Positions 23,793 through 33,416 of a stretch of 64,000 bases of DNA are shown here, one piece after another (position 1 is the stretch's first letter; each line of letters opens with the position of its first letter). The stretch comes from Ensifer adhaerens. Lineage in GTDB: Bacteria > Pseudomonadota > Alphaproteobacteria > Rhizobiales > Rhizobiaceae. The stretch lies in contig OCMG01000003.1 in assembly GCA_900215285.1 (NCBI GenBank), positions 372,001-436,000 of the forward strand. Direction: 5' to 3'. Made by a program: the position numbers and the translations under genes. Under the pieces are notes generated by a model. The model did no database searches. It was given only the letters and a program-made list of their open reading frames with translations, and had not been told where the DNA came from.

Positions 23793-25238
23793 TCAGAACG
23801 GATAGTGCTGCTGGGAATCCTCGATGGTGATCCAGCGCAGGTCGGTGAATTCCGCAATCGCCGCCTTGCCGCCGAAGCGGCCATAGCCGGAGGCCTTGAC
23901 GCCGCCGAAGGGCATCTGCGGTTCATCGTTCAGCGTCGGACCGTTGATGTGGCAAATGCCGCTCTCGATCCGGTCGGCAACCCGCATGGCGCGCTGCACG
24001 TCGCGGCTGAAAACCGCCGAAGACAGACCGTATTCGGTGTCGTTGGCGACGCGGATTGCCTCTTCCTCACCCTTCACGCGGATGACCGGCTTGACCGGAC
24101 CGAAGGACTCCTCCTCGTAGATCGTCATGCCGGGCTTGACGTGATCGACCACGGTCGCCTCGACGATGGCGCCGGTGCGCTTGCCGCCAGCGACGATCTT
24201 CGCGCCCTTGGCGGTCGCGTCGGCCATGATCCGGTCCATCTTTTCCGCCGCCTGCGGGGTGACGAGCGCGCCAAGCACCACATGTTCGCGCGGATTGCCG
24301 GCCGGAAGGGCGGCAGCGCGGGCGGACAGCTTGGCGACGAACTCGTCGGCGATCTTCTCGTCGACGATGATGCGCTCGGTCGACATGCAGATCTGGCCCT
24401 GGTTCATAAACGCGCCGAAGATGGCAGCATTGACCGCGCCGTCGATATCGGCGTCGTCCAGCACGATCAGCGGCGCCTTGCCGCCGAGTTCGAGAAGCGC
24501 CGGCTTCAGGTTTTCGCCAGCAAGCCGGCCGATGATGCGGCCGACGCGCGACGAGCCCGTGAAGTTGACGTGCTTGACTGCGGGATTTGCGATCAGCGCC
24601 TCGACGATTGCCGCTGCATCTTCCGGCGCGTTGGTCACGACGTTGACGACGCCCTTCGGCAGGCCGGCCTCGTTGAAGCATTCGCCGATGAGCCGGTGCA
24701 CCGCCGGGCAAAGTTCGGAGGCCTTGAGGACAACGGTGTTGCCGCAGGCGACGGGCATCGCAACCGCGCGCGTGCCGAGGATCACCGGTGCGTTCCACGG
24801 CGCGATGCCGAGGCAGACGCCCTTCGGCTTGTAGACGCCCATCGCGAGCGTGTTCGGCTTGTTCGAGGGAATGATCTCTCCACCGATATGGGTCGTCATG
24901 GCGGCCGCCTCGCGGATGATGCCGGCGGCCAGCATGACGTTGAAGCCGGCCCATCCGCCGGTCGCGCCGGTTTCGGCGATCATGGCGGCGATGAATGCGC
25001 CCGCCTTCGAATCCATGATGTCGGCGGCCTTCATCAGAAGCGCACGGCGCTCGCCAGGACCGGTCTTCGACCAGCTTTCGAAGGCGACGGCGGCAGACGC
25101 AACGGCGGCATTGGCATCCTCGATGCCGGCAGCAGCCGAGGTCGAGGCAACAGCGCCGGTGACCGGATCAAGCCGTTCAAAGGTCCGTCCGCTGGCCGCA
25201 GCCTTTGTTTCGCCGTCGATAAGAAGATTGATGTTCAT
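23793..25238 (-). CDS. Aromatic-aldehyde (salicylaldehyde/vanillin-type) dehydrogenase, copy 1
   Basis: 481 aa ALDH. GIAPWNAPVILGTRA (catalytic Asn), LELGGKAPLIV (general base Glu) and NQGQICMSTER (nucleophile Cys) match the salicylaldehyde/vanillin/benzaldehyde dehydrogenase branch. Last gene of the leftward transporter operon. It is paralogous to the ALDH at 30798-32249, sharing long identical stretches around the catalytic Glu and Cys. Expected to oxidise an aromatic aldehyde with NAD. Confidence 0.87.
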   Translation of the reverse strand: MNINLLIDGETKAAASGRTFERLDPVTGAVASTSAAAGIEDANAAVASAAVAFESWSKTGPGERRALLMKAADIMDSKAGAFIAAMIAETGATGGWAGFNVMLAAGIIREAAAMTTHIGGEIIPSNKPNTLAMGVYKPKGVCLGIAPWNAPVILGTRAVAMPVACGNTVVLKASELCPAVHRLIGECFNEAGLPKGVVNVVTNAPEDAAAIVEALIANPAVKHVNFTGSSRVGRIIGRLAGENLKPALLELGGKAPLIVLDDADIDGAVNAAIFGAFMNQGQICMSTERIIVDEKIADEFVAKLSARAAALPAGNPREHVVLGALVTPQAAEKMDRIMADATAKGAKIVAGGKRTGAIVEATVVDHVKPGMTIYEEESFGPVKPVIRVKGEEEAIRVANDTEYGLSSAVFSRDVQRAMRVADRIESGICHINGPTLNDEPQMPFGGVKASGYGRFGGKAAIAEFTDLRWITIEDSQQHYPF

Positions 25239-25259
25239 GAGTGTCTCCGTTCAGATAAT

Positions 25260-26045
25260 TCAGAAGCCGAGAACTTCGGCGTTGATGGACGCTTCAAGCC
25301 CGCCGTCGCAGGGAATGTTCGCGCCGTTGATCCAGCGTGCGGCATCCGAGCAGAGGAAGAGGACAGGCGGCGCGATGTCTTCAGCGGTGCCGGCGCGGCC
25401 GACGCGCTCGATGTCGCTGTCGACACGGGGATTGCCAAGCACTTCGCGGAACTGGGTGAGGATCGGCGTTTCGACAGGACCGGGGCTAACCGCATTCACG
25501 CGGATGCCGCGATCCTTGAAGACCGGCTCGTGTGCTGCCTGCATGTTCCATAGAAGCAGCAGTTCCTTCGACAGAGGATAGCCGAATTCGTTATGCAGGC
25601 CCTCGGCCCGCAGAACCGCATCGACATCCGGGAAGCCTTTCACCGCAACCAGCTTCTTCGCCCGCTCCAGATTGGCCCGCCAGCCATAGCCGGCGATGGA
25701 CGCCACGTTCACGATCGAGCCGCCCTCGCGGATCTTGGCCGAAGCGGCATAGGAAAGCGCGCGCAGACCGTAGAAATTAATCGCCAGCGTCGGCACGATC
25801 CCGGCCTTGCCGGAAATGCCGGCGACGTTGCACAGCGCATCGATCCCGTGCGGCAGGGCGGCGGCAATCGCCTCAACGCCCGCCGCCGAGCCGATGTCGC
25901 CCTCGACGAAATGGCCGACCGTGACGTCGGGCTTCTTCAGGTCGATGCCAATGACATCCGCGCCGAGTTGGGCAGCGAGTTCTGCGGTGCGCTTGCCGAT
26001 CCCCGACGCAACGCCGGTGATGACGATTTTCTTGCCGAAAAGCAT
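25260..26045 (-). CDS. Short-chain dehydrogenase/reductase
   Basis: 261 aa from ATG at 26045 behind GGAGGA. TGVASGIGKR (nucleotide motif, residues ~9-18), NVAGISG, NVASIAGYG and YPLSKELLL (Tyr-x3-Lys) give the SDR active site; the end is ANIPCDGGLEASI. Resembles 3-alpha-hydroxysteroid/cis-diol-type SDRs with a long loop after the Ser strand. Twenty bases upstream of the ALDH start, it would oxidise the alcohol before the ALDH acts. Confidence 0.85.
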   Translation of the reverse strand: MLFGKKIVITGVASGIGKRTAELAAQLGADVIGIDLKKPDVTVGHFVEGDIGSAAGVEAIAAALPHGIDALCNVAGISGKAGIVPTLAINFYGLRALSYAASAKIREGGSIVNVASIAGYGWRANLERAKKLVAVKGFPDVDAVLRAEGLHNEFGYPLSKELLLLWNMQAAHEPVFKDRGIRVNAVSPGPVETPILTQFREVLGNPRVDSDIERVGRAGTAEDIAPPVLFLCSDAARWINGANIPCDGGLEASINAEVLGF

Positions 26046-26088
26046 GGTGCAATCCTCCTTGATTATGGTGTGTTCGATGTCGCCGCGA

Positions 26089-27087
26089 TCACTCGCGCAC
26101 GACGTAGCCGACCGGCAGAAGCCGAAGCCCCGTGCGGTCCGCGAAATAACCCCAGAGCCCCTTGGGCAGGACGAGGGAGAAGATGAGCGCGACCGCGCCA
26201 AGCCCGATCAGGTACCAGACGCCGGCGGCGGCAAACCATGTCTCGATCAGGAAGAACAGGATCGCGCCGAGGATCGCGCCCTCGAACTTGCCGATCCCGC
26301 CGACAAGCACCATGAAGATCATGTAGGCCGTCCACTGCACCGAGAAATAGGTCTTCGGCTGGAAGGAAATCGCCGAGGCGAGCCACAGCGCACCTGCCGC
26401 GGCAATGCCGCCGGCCGCGATCACGAAGATCAGCCTCTTGGTGCGGATGGCGTCGACACCGAGCGACGCGGCCGCCTCCTCGCTGTCGCGGATCGCCTGG
26501 ATGGCGGCACCCGTGCGGCTGCGCAGCAGAAAGAAGAGCGCCGAGAGAAGTCCCGCCATTGTGGCGAGCGCCAGCCAGTAGATGAGGTTGCGGCGGAGCC
26601 CGATGTCATAGGCGTTGAGCGAGATGAGCGACGTACCGGTTTCGCCCTGGATCAGCGTGTCGAGATTGACCAGCAGATGGGCGAGTTCCGCCAGAACCCA
26701 CATGCCGATGGCAAACTCGCCACCCTTCAGCTTCAGCATGAACCGGCCAACCGGATAGGCGATGACGGTCGTCACGATGGCGCCGAGCGCCATGGCTATG
26801 AACGGATCGACGCCGAGATCGGCGATGCGGATGGTGAAATAGGCGCCGAGCCCGAAGAAGAGCTGCTGGCCGATTGAAACAAGGCCGCCATAGCCGGCCA
26901 GCGCATTCCACATCGCGGCGAGCACGATGTAGATGAAGAGCGCGGTCAGCCGGTCAACGGCCCCCGCCCCCAGCACGGCCGGCGCAATGGCGAGCGCCGC
27001 GATGGCGGCGACGCAAAGGCTGACGGCAACGACGGAAGCCTTGGTCCAGCGTTCGATGCGGATAGACGTGAGGTTGGTCGTGGTCAT
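26089..27087 (-). CDS. Branched-chain-type ABC transporter permease (LivM family)
   Basis: 332 aa inner-membrane protein with about nine hydrophobic helices and the LivM signature GGIGKFEGAILGAILFF near the C-terminus. It overlaps the LivH-type permease gene by 4 bases. Together with the permease, two ATPases and binding protein it makes a full HAAT importer. The catabolic enzymes flanking it suggest an aromatic rather than amino-acid ligand. Confidence 0.88.
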   Translation of the reverse strand: MTTTNLTSIRIERWTKASVVAVSLCVAAIAALAIAPAVLGAGAVDRLTALFIYIVLAAMWNALAGYGGLVSIGQQLFFGLGAYFTIRIADLGVDPFIAMALGAIVTTVIAYPVGRFMLKLKGGEFAIGMWVLAELAHLLVNLDTLIQGETGTSLISLNAYDIGLRRNLIYWLALATMAGLLSALFFLLRSRTGAAIQAIRDSEEAAASLGVDAIRTKRLIFVIAAGGIAAAGALWLASAISFQPKTYFSVQWTAYMIFMVLVGGIGKFEGAILGAILFFLIETWFAAAGVWYLIGLGAVALIFSLVLPKGLWGYFADRTGLRLLPVGYVVRE

Positions 27088-27980
27088 TTCGCAAGCCCCG
27101 CAATGCGTCTCAGCCGATAGGTGAATTCGCCCGGCAGGAAAAAGAAGCGGGCAAAGAGAACCAGGATGAAGGCCAGATGCCCGCCGATCAGGAAGCCCTG
27201 CGGATGGATCGCCGCCCCCGCCGTCTGTGCCAGCGCCAGCACGATACCGCCGATCAGCGTGCCCCAGAGCGAGCTCGCGCCACCGATGATCGTCGCCTCA
27301 AAGGCGAAGAGCAGCTGCGCGCCGCCGGCATAGGCGTCGAACGTGGCGCGCATGCCGAGCGCGGCACTGGCCAAACCGATCGAGCCGACGGCGATGGCCG
27401 AGGCAATCGCGCTCGCCTTGCGGGCGTCGATCCCGACAATGCCCACCGTATCCGGGTCTTCCGACGTCGCGCGGATGGCTTTGCCGGTTCCGGTGCGGCT
27501 CAGGAAGAGCTGCAGCCCGCCGAGAAGCACGATCGCCGCCACCAGCGTCAGCACGCCGATCTTGCCGATATAGATATCGCCGGGTAGCTCGAAACTGTCC
27601 CAGGCGAGATCGCCGATATAGGGTGCAAGCGAGCGGGTATCCGCGCCGAATTGTTCGAAGAGCAGATTGTCGAGCACGATCGAAAGGCCGAACGTGGTGA
27701 GGATCGGGAGAAGTTCGCCGCCGCGCGCGCTGCGCTCGAGCAGGAAACGCTGCAAGGCCCAGCCGATCAGCGCCAGAAGCGGCACCAGAGCGAGAAGTCC
27801 GACAAAGGGCGAGACCTGGTAATTCTCGCCGAGATACCAGAGGAAGTAGCCGCCAAGGACCAGCAGGCTGCCATGCGCCAAGTTGATGACGCGCATCACC
27901 GACAGCATGAAGGAGAGCCCGCAGGCGATCAGCGCATAATAGCCGCCAAGGACGATGGCTTGGGCGATCTGGTTCAGCAT
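27084..27980 (-). CDS. Branched-chain-type ABC transporter permease (LivH family)
   Basis: 298 aa, eight predicted membrane helices, with MRVINLAHGSLLVLGGY near the N-terminus and IIGGASSLWGTLIGG near the C-terminus, the LivH fingerprints. Starts one base inside the stop region of the upstream ATPase gene (coupled). Confidence 0.88.
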   Translation of the reverse strand: MLNQIAQAIVLGGYYALIACGLSFMLSVMRVINLAHGSLLVLGGYFLWYLGENYQVSPFVGLLALVPLLALIGWALQRFLLERSARGGELLPILTTFGLSIVLDNLLFEQFGADTRSLAPYIGDLAWDSFELPGDIYIGKIGVLTLVAAIVLLGGLQLFLSRTGTGKAIRATSEDPDTVGIVGIDARKASAIASAIAVGSIGLASAALGMRATFDAYAGGAQLLFAFEATIIGGASSLWGTLIGGIVLALAQTAGAAIHPQGFLIGGHLAFILVLFARFFFLPGEFTYRLRRIAGLAK

Positions 27981-28708
27981 CAGTGCGCTCCCTCCAGGTT
28001 CTGGCCGCGCTTGAGGCCGAAATAGGCCTCGGTGATCTCGTCGCGGGTGGTCTGCGCCATCGGCCGGTCCAGCACGACCTGTCCCTCCAGCATGCAGATC
28101 GCGCGCCCCGCGACCGCCATGGCGCGCTTCAGGTCCTGCTCGACCAGCACGACCGTGACGCCGGATTTCAGAAGCTCGACAAGCGAGGCATAGACCTGAT
28201 CGACGACCAGCGGCGAAAGCCCCAGGGAAATTTCATCGAAGAAAATGACGTCCGGATTGGTCATCAGCGCGCGGCCGATCGCGGTTGCCTGTTGCTCGCC
28301 ACCCGAGAGCGTGCCTGTCTTCGCATGCCGGCGCTTCACGAGGTTCGGAAAAATGGAGAAGATGCGGTCGACGGTCCAGTCGCCGCCGCGCTTGACGAGC
28401 CCGCCAAGCTGCAGGTTTTCCTCAACCGTCATGCGGGCGAAGAGCCGTCTACCTTCCGGAACCAGAACCATCCCGGATTTCACGCGCTCATGCGCGGACA
28501 TCGCGGTCACATCCTTGTCCTTGAAGAGGATGCGTCCGCCGGCCGGCCGGATCGCGCCGGCAAGCGTGCGCATCAGCGTCGTCTTTCCTGCACCGTTGGC
28601 TCCGATCATGGCCACGACCTCGCCCGCGCCGACCTGGAGACTGACGGAGCGAACGGCCTTGAACTGTCCGTAGCGGACGTCGAGATTTTCAATCGACAGA
28701 AGCGTCAT
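27980..28708 (-). CDS. ABC transporter ATPase (LivF family)
   Basis: 242 aa. Walker A GANGAGKTT, signature TLSGGEQQATAIGRAL (note the C-terminal variation from QQ-M-L), Walker B VIFFDEISLGLSP and the H-loop region VVLVEQDL are present. One of two ATPases of the importer; overlaps the LivG-type gene by 4 bases. Confidence 0.88.
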   Translation of the reverse strand: MTLLSIENLDVRYGQFKAVRSVSLQVGAGEVVAMIGANGAGKTTLMRTLAGAIRPAGGRILFKDKDVTAMSAHERVKSGMVLVPEGRRLFARMTVEENLQLGGLVKRGGDWTVDRIFSIFPNLVKRRHAKTGTLSGGEQQATAIGRALMTNPDVIFFDEISLGLSPLVVDQVYASLVELLKSGVTVVLVEQDLKRAMAVAGRAICMLEGQVVLDRPMAQTTRDEITEAYFGLKRGQNLEGAH

Positions 28709-29445
28709 TCCGGCGCTCCTCCGAGATAGGCCTTGACCACTTCCGGATGGCTCATCACCGCCTGCGGGTCGCCATCGGCAATGATCCGCCCCGCATCCAT
28801 GCAGATGAGCCGCCGGGCAATCTTCAGGAGCACATGCACGATATGCTCGATCCAGATGATCGAAATGCCACGCGCCGTCAGTTTCGCAATGGTCGCGACA
28901 AGCTCTTCCGCCTCGCTTTCGGTCAAGCCACCGCCGATCTCATCGAGGAGCAGCAGCTTCGGATCGGCGGCGAGCGCCCGGGCCAGTTCCAGACGCTTGC
29001 GGTCAAGCAGGCCGATCGTGTCGGCCTGCCGGTTGGCAATCGGCAGCATGCCGCAGAGCTCGAGCGCCTCCAGCGTCGTCTGATAGGCGGCTTCCCGGCC
29101 GCGGCCGCCGTTATGGACGGCCGCGACATGGACATTCTCGAAAACGGTCATGCCGGAAAAGGGTCGCGGGACCTGATGCGTGCGCACCAGCCCCATATGG
29201 CAGCGTTGCATCGCGGGTGTGGCGGTAATGTCCTTGCCGAAGAAGGCAATGCGACCTTCGCTTGCCGCATGCGCGCCGGAAAGCACGCTGAGGAAGGTGG
29301 TCTTGCCGGCCCCGTTGGGACCGACGATGCCGACCGCCTCGCCTTGCCTCATCGTGAAGTTGACACCGCTCAGCACCTGGAGCGCGCCGAAGCGTTTACC
29401 AACGCCCGCCGCCTCCAGAAGCATGGATCCCGTCATCTCTGCCAT
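28705..29445 (-). CDS. ABC transporter ATPase (LivG family)
   Basis: 246 aa. Walker A GPNGAGKTTF, LivG-type RTHQVPRPFSGMTVFENV, Walker B LLLLDEIGGGL and IIWIEHIV switch region. The LSGGQ signature is replaced by LLDRKRLELARAL, as usual in LivG proteins that end in the 'DRKRLELARAL' form. Forms the ATPase heterodimer with the LivF-type protein. Confidence 0.87.
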   Translation of the reverse strand: MAEMTGSMLLEAAGVGKRFGALQVLSGVNFTMRQGEAVGIVGPNGAGKTTFLSVLSGAHAASEGRIAFFGKDITATPAMQRCHMGLVRTHQVPRPFSGMTVFENVHVAAVHNGGRGREAAYQTTLEALELCGMLPIANRQADTIGLLDRKRLELARALAADPKLLLLDEIGGGLTESEAEELVATIAKLTARGISIIWIEHIVHVLLKIARRLICMDAGRIIADGDPQAVMSHPEVVKAYLGGAPE

Positions 29446-29461
29446 CGCCCTGATCCGCCTC

Positions 29462-30754
29462 TTAGCCGTTATAAGGCTGCAGCTTGGCAGCGACCGGCAC
29501 GTTCTTGTCGGTCGCGTTCTCGGTGATCACGAAGTCGTACTTGAACTTCGGGTTCTGCGACTTGACCCATTGGCCGCCAATGATTGGGCCCGGCGACACG
29601 TTCGGGAACGGGCCGCTGGTGAAATCGACCTTGCCGATCATGGTCTCGGTGTTCAGCCCGGCAAGCGCCTTGGCCACCGACGCCTTGTCCTTGGCGTCGC
29701 TGGCCTTGTTGAGCGCGGCAAAGCCGGCATCGAAGAGCGACATGGTGGCGCCGAGCTGCTGCGTCCATTCCTTGCCGCTCTTGGCCTCGTAGCCATCCGC
29801 AAGCTCGGGACCGCTCAGCCCGGTCAACGAGGATTTGTAGGGGAAGGCCTTGTGCCAATAGCAGGCGCCGGCAATCTTGTTGCCGAGGCTGCCGAGCGCT
29901 TCGACATCCGAGGGGAAGAGACCCGTCTTGGCGACCTGGACGATCTTGACCTGCTTGTGCAGGCCCTGCTGCGCGGCCTGGCGCCAGAAGGCGGCGAAAT
30001 CCGGCGGGATCGGGAAGGTGTTGAAGATCTCGATCTTCTCCTTCTTGAACAGCGCGATCTGCGAAGAATAATCGGTCGTGCCGTCTTCATACGGGCCCGG
30101 ATCGATGATGGTGAAGCCGGCGGCGGCAAGCTTCGGCGCCAGCGAGGCGCGGATCGCGTTGCCGTCGGCATCGTTCGGGTACATGACGCCAACCTTCTTG
30201 TTGGTCTCGATCAACGCCCACTGCGAGACATAGGTCTTGTAGAACTCGTCGACACCGAAGCCGAAGTGGTAGGTCCACTTGAAAGGCGACGGCTGGCCGG
30301 GCTTGGCGCCACGGCCGAAATACCAGGCTTCCCAGGGCATGACGGTCGAGAGGCAGGGCACACCGGCGGCTTCGCAGGCGTCAGAGACCGGATTGATGAC
30401 TTCCGGCGTGGAGATGACCAGCATCATGTCGATGCCGTCATTGTTGATGAGGTCCTTGGCGAGCTGGCCGGCGCGCGAGGGATCGGACTGTGTGTCGCGA
30501 TCGAGAATTTCCACCGCATAGGCCTTGCCGCCCAGCGTTACGCCCTTGGCCAGCGTCTCGCGGACCTTTTCCAGGACGTAGCCATCGGTCTGGCCGAAAC
30601 CGGCAAGCGGGCCGGTGCGCGGGCTGATGAAGCCAACCTTGAGCTTGGTCGCATCGGCCGCAAGGCCGCGTCCGCCGAGCGCCAGCGCCGCCGTGCCGGC
30701 AATCGAGGCCGACACGAAGCCGCGCCGGCTGATGTTCAGGATATTCGTCGTCAT
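29462..30754 (-). CDS. Periplasmic substrate-binding protein of the importer (LivK/aromatic type)
   Basis: 430 aa behind GGGAGGAAA. Twin-arginine-like signal ISRRGFVSASIAGTAALALGG, cleavage near GLAADA. Type I periplasmic-binding fold typical of HAAT binding proteins (KVGFISPRTGPLAGFGQ at the start of the mature protein). At ~400 mature residues it is longer than LivK, as are binding proteins for aromatic acids. Second gene of the operon, after the first ALDH. Confidence 0.86.
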   Translation of the reverse strand: MTTNILNISRRGFVSASIAGTAALALGGRGLAADATKLKVGFISPRTGPLAGFGQTDGYVLEKVRETLAKGVTLGGKAYAVEILDRDTQSDPSRAGQLAKDLINNDGIDMMLVISTPEVINPVSDACEAAGVPCLSTVMPWEAWYFGRGAKPGQPSPFKWTYHFGFGVDEFYKTYVSQWALIETNKKVGVMYPNDADGNAIRASLAPKLAAAGFTIIDPGPYEDGTTDYSSQIALFKKEKIEIFNTFPIPPDFAAFWRQAAQQGLHKQVKIVQVAKTGLFPSDVEALGSLGNKIAGACYWHKAFPYKSSLTGLSGPELADGYEAKSGKEWTQQLGATMSLFDAGFAALNKASDAKDKASVAKALAGLNTETMIGKVDFTSGPFPNVSPGPIIGGQWVKSQNPKFKYDFVITENATDKNVPVAAKLQPYNG

Positions 30755-30797
30755 GGTTTCCTCCCAGTTTGAAGACGTATGGTGCAGATCGCCGGCA

Positions 30798-32249
30798 TCA
30801 GATCGGATAGGCAGATGGCCCGGTTTCGATCGAGATCCAGCGAAGTTCAGTAAATTCGTCGAGCGCGGAGACCCCGCCGAACCGGCCGTATCCGGAGGCC
30901 TTCACGCCTCCGAAGGGCATTTGCGGCTCGTCGGCGACGGTCGCGCCGTTGATGTGGCAGATGCCGCTCTCAATGCGCTTGGCAATCGACAGCGCCCGCC
31001 CGATATCGCGGCTGAAAACGGCCGATGACAGCCCGTATTCCGATGCATTCGCAATCGTCACCGCCTCGTCGTCGGAACCGGCGCGCAACAGGCTGACAAT
31101 CGGCCCGAAAGACTCCTCCTCGTAGATGCGCATGGCCGGCGTGACCCGGTCCAGCACGGTTGCGTCGAGGAAATTGCCGTGCATCTCGCCGCCGCAGAGG
31201 ATTTCCGCACCCTTCGAAACGGCATCGTTGATCAGCGCCCGGATGCGCGCTGCCGCGAATTCGTTGATGACGGGCCCGAGCGGAAACTGCTCGCGGCGCG
31301 TATCGCCGGCGATGATGCCGCGCGCGCGCTCCACGAAGCTGGCGATGAAACTGTCGGCAATCGCCTCGTGCAGGATGATCCGCTCGGTCGACATACAGAT
31401 CTGCCCCTGGTTCATGAAGGCGCCGAATGCGGCCGCCTTCACTGCCTCATCGATGTCGGCATCATCCAGCACGATCAACGGCGCCTTGCCGCCGAGTTCC
31501 AGCAGGCAACGCTTCAGATGCCGCGCCGCCTTTTCTGCGATCTGGCGACCGACGCGGGTCGAGCCGGTGAAATTGATCCGCCGCACGGCCGGATGCTCGA
31601 TCAGCGCGTGAACGATCCGCTCGGCCTCGGGCGGCGCATTGAGGATGACATTGAGCACGCCGGCCGGAAGCCCCGCCGCCTGCAGGACTTCGCCGATCAG
31701 GCGGTGAGTGCGCGGGCAAAGCTCGGAAGCCTTGAGCAGAACCGTGTTGCCGCAAGCCAGCGCCATCGCAATCGCGCGGACGCCCAGGATGACCGGCGCA
31801 TTCCAGGGCGCAATGCCGAGACAAACACCCACGGGCTGCCGATAGGCCAGGGAAAACGATCCCGGCCTGGAGGCGGGCACCACGTCGCCGGTCACGGCGG
31901 TCGTCATCGACGCCGCCTCGACGAGAATGCTCTGGGCGATGGTCACATTGAACTCCGCCCATTCGCGCGTCGCACCCAACTCGTCATACATCGCCTCGCA
32001 AAACGCCGACCGCATCTCGACGAGCTTGTCGGCCGCCTTCAAAAGTATGTCGCGGCGATAGGAGGGGCCGGATTCAGACCACGCCGGAAAGGCGGAGGCC
32101 GCGACATTGGCGGCATGGCGGGCATCCGCCACTGTGGCGGCCGAGGCCACGGTGACAACCTGATCGGAAATCGGGCTGCGTCGTTCGAACACGCCAGAAC
32201 CTGTCGCGTCGACATCCTTGGCATTGATCAGCAATTTTGCGTCAAGCAT
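30798..32249 (-). CDS. Aromatic-aldehyde (salicylaldehyde/vanillin-type) dehydrogenase, copy 2
   Basis: 483 aa from ATG at 32249 (MLDAKLLINAKDVD), chosen because GGGAGG lies 6 bases upstream; the longer frame to 32321 has no good site. GIAPWNAPVILGVRA, LELGGKAPLIVLDDADID and NQGQICMSTER are shared with the copy at 23793-25238. First gene of the eight-gene leftward operon and divergent from an AraC regulator. The two copies bracketing the transporter suggest sequential or substrate-specialised aldehyde oxidation. Confidence 0.88.
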   Translation of the reverse strand: MLDAKLLINAKDVDATGSGVFERRSPISDQVVTVASAATVADARHAANVAASAFPAWSESGPSYRRDILLKAADKLVEMRSAFCEAMYDELGATREWAEFNVTIAQSILVEAASMTTAVTGDVVPASRPGSFSLAYRQPVGVCLGIAPWNAPVILGVRAIAMALACGNTVLLKASELCPRTHRLIGEVLQAAGLPAGVLNVILNAPPEAERIVHALIEHPAVRRINFTGSTRVGRQIAEKAARHLKRCLLELGGKAPLIVLDDADIDEAVKAAAFGAFMNQGQICMSTERIILHEAIADSFIASFVERARGIIAGDTRREQFPLGPVINEFAAARIRALINDAVSKGAEILCGGEMHGNFLDATVLDRVTPAMRIYEEESFGPIVSLLRAGSDDEAVTIANASEYGLSSAVFSRDIGRALSIAKRIESGICHINGATVADEPQMPFGGVKASGYGRFGGVSALDEFTELRWISIETGPSAYPI

Positions 32250-32456
32250 CGGCAGCCTCCCAGCCCGAGAGAGGAGTTTGGGCGCGTAGGCACACAAACC
32301 TCCATCCGCCGCCGCGCACATTCCGGCGCGTGTCTGGCAGATCAGCCTCCTCCCATAAGGCCCGCCAACCTTAGTAGCGTACCCCGCTTTCAGGAATGTT
32401 GTTTATTGGGATAAATTTGATATTTATTGGGCAATATTGGTCATCCGGAGGATGCA
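32250..32456. promoter_or_regulatory. Divergent promoter region with AraC-type direct repeats
   Basis: TTTATTGGG occurs at 32402-32410 and again at 32423-32431, exactly 21 bp (two helical turns) apart on the same strand. This is the spacing and orientation of AraC-family half-sites. The strip 32395-32440 is strikingly AT-rich against its GC-rich surroundings. The AraC gene's ribosome site (GGAGGA, 32447) lies just after, so binding could control both the operon and the regulator. Confidence 0.6.
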
Positions 32457-33362
32457 ATGACCGTCTCGTCGGGGATTGGCGTCGAACAGTTTCGTGGCGA
32501 GGCGTTCCATTCGACGCTCTATCGCCGGATTGTCCGGCCAGGTCTTCCACCCTATGGCCAGTTCTTTCACATCTTCGTCCTGATCGACGGCCGCGCGGTC
32601 GCCCAATTCTCCGGCGAGACGCACGAACTGGCCGAACAGGCGGCCTTCACATTCCCCGCCTCGGTTGCCCCCACACTCTCGCTCGACCCTGGCGCCGAAG
32701 CGCTCCTCGTCGGCCTGTCGCAGGAACTTCTGATCGACGCGATCGGCAACAAGGCCGAGTCGGTGCTGCTGCGCACCTTCACGGAGCGGCCCGCCATCGT
32801 GACGCTCGAAGGGGCATCGGCAGAGACGTTTCAAGACCTGAGTCACCTCGCAAGAGGATTTCTCAGGGAGCTGATGATTACCGGCCGCGGCTCGGATCTG
32901 GCGATTGCGGGCTACGCGCGGCTGCTCATCATGACGCTCTGGCGTACAGGGGAATGGGAGAAACCTGCTGCAACCGGACACGGGCTGGACATCGCGATCC
33001 TGCAGCGTTTCCGGCAGTTGGTCGAGCTTCATTTCCGCGAGCGCCGCCCCATCGCCTTTTACGCCAAAGCCTTGGGTCTCAGCCACGACCGCCTGCACGC
33101 CATCTGCACACGAACACTGGAGCGGACACCCAAAGCTCTAATCCAGCAGCGGATCATGCAGGAGGCGAATCTGAGACTTGAGCGCTCGGCAGGTTCGATC
33201 CAGGAAATTGCCGCTCAGCTCGGCTTTCCCGACCAGACCTATTTCAGCCATGCCTACAAACGCGTGACCGGCATCTCGCCCAATGATTATCGCCGCCAGG
33301 CCACGAGCCCCGAAAACCGCGCGGCGCGCGCCGTCAACGCCGAATATTTCGATTGGCCATAG
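32457..33362 (+). CDS. AraC-family transcriptional regulator
   Basis: 301 aa from ATG at 32457, 5 bases after GGAGGA; an in-frame TTG at 32427 is a weaker option. The C-terminal ~100 residues are the double HTH: IAFYAKALGLSHDRLHAICTRT and IQEIAAQLGFPDQTYFSHAYKR with GISPNDYR. The N-terminal half has the cupin-like character of AraC sensing domains (FHIFVLIDGRAVAQFSGE). Likely activator of the divergent aldehyde/ABC operon. Confidence 0.88.
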   Translation: MTVSSGIGVEQFRGEAFHSTLYRRIVRPGLPPYGQFFHIFVLIDGRAVAQFSGETHELAEQAAFTFPASVAPTLSLDPGAEALLVGLSQELLIDAIGNKAESVLLRTFTERPAIVTLEGASAETFQDLSHLARGFLRELMITGRGSDLAIAGYARLLIMTLWRTGEWEKPAATGHGLDIAILQRFRQLVELHFRERRPIAFYAKALGLSHDRLHAICTRTLERTPKALIQQRIMQEANLRLERSAGSIQEIAAQLGFPDQTYFSHAYKRVTGISPNDYRRQATSPENRAARAVNAEYFDWP

Positions 33363-33416
33363 GTCCGGCGAGACAACGATGCAGGAGAGACCGAACCGGT
33401 AGGCACAATTGCGGCT

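Noticed and set aside
26089..29445. Assigning the Liv-type importer to branched-chain amino acids
   Set aside because: The family includes many aromatic-acid importers, and every flanking gene is an aldehyde or alcohol dehydrogenase.
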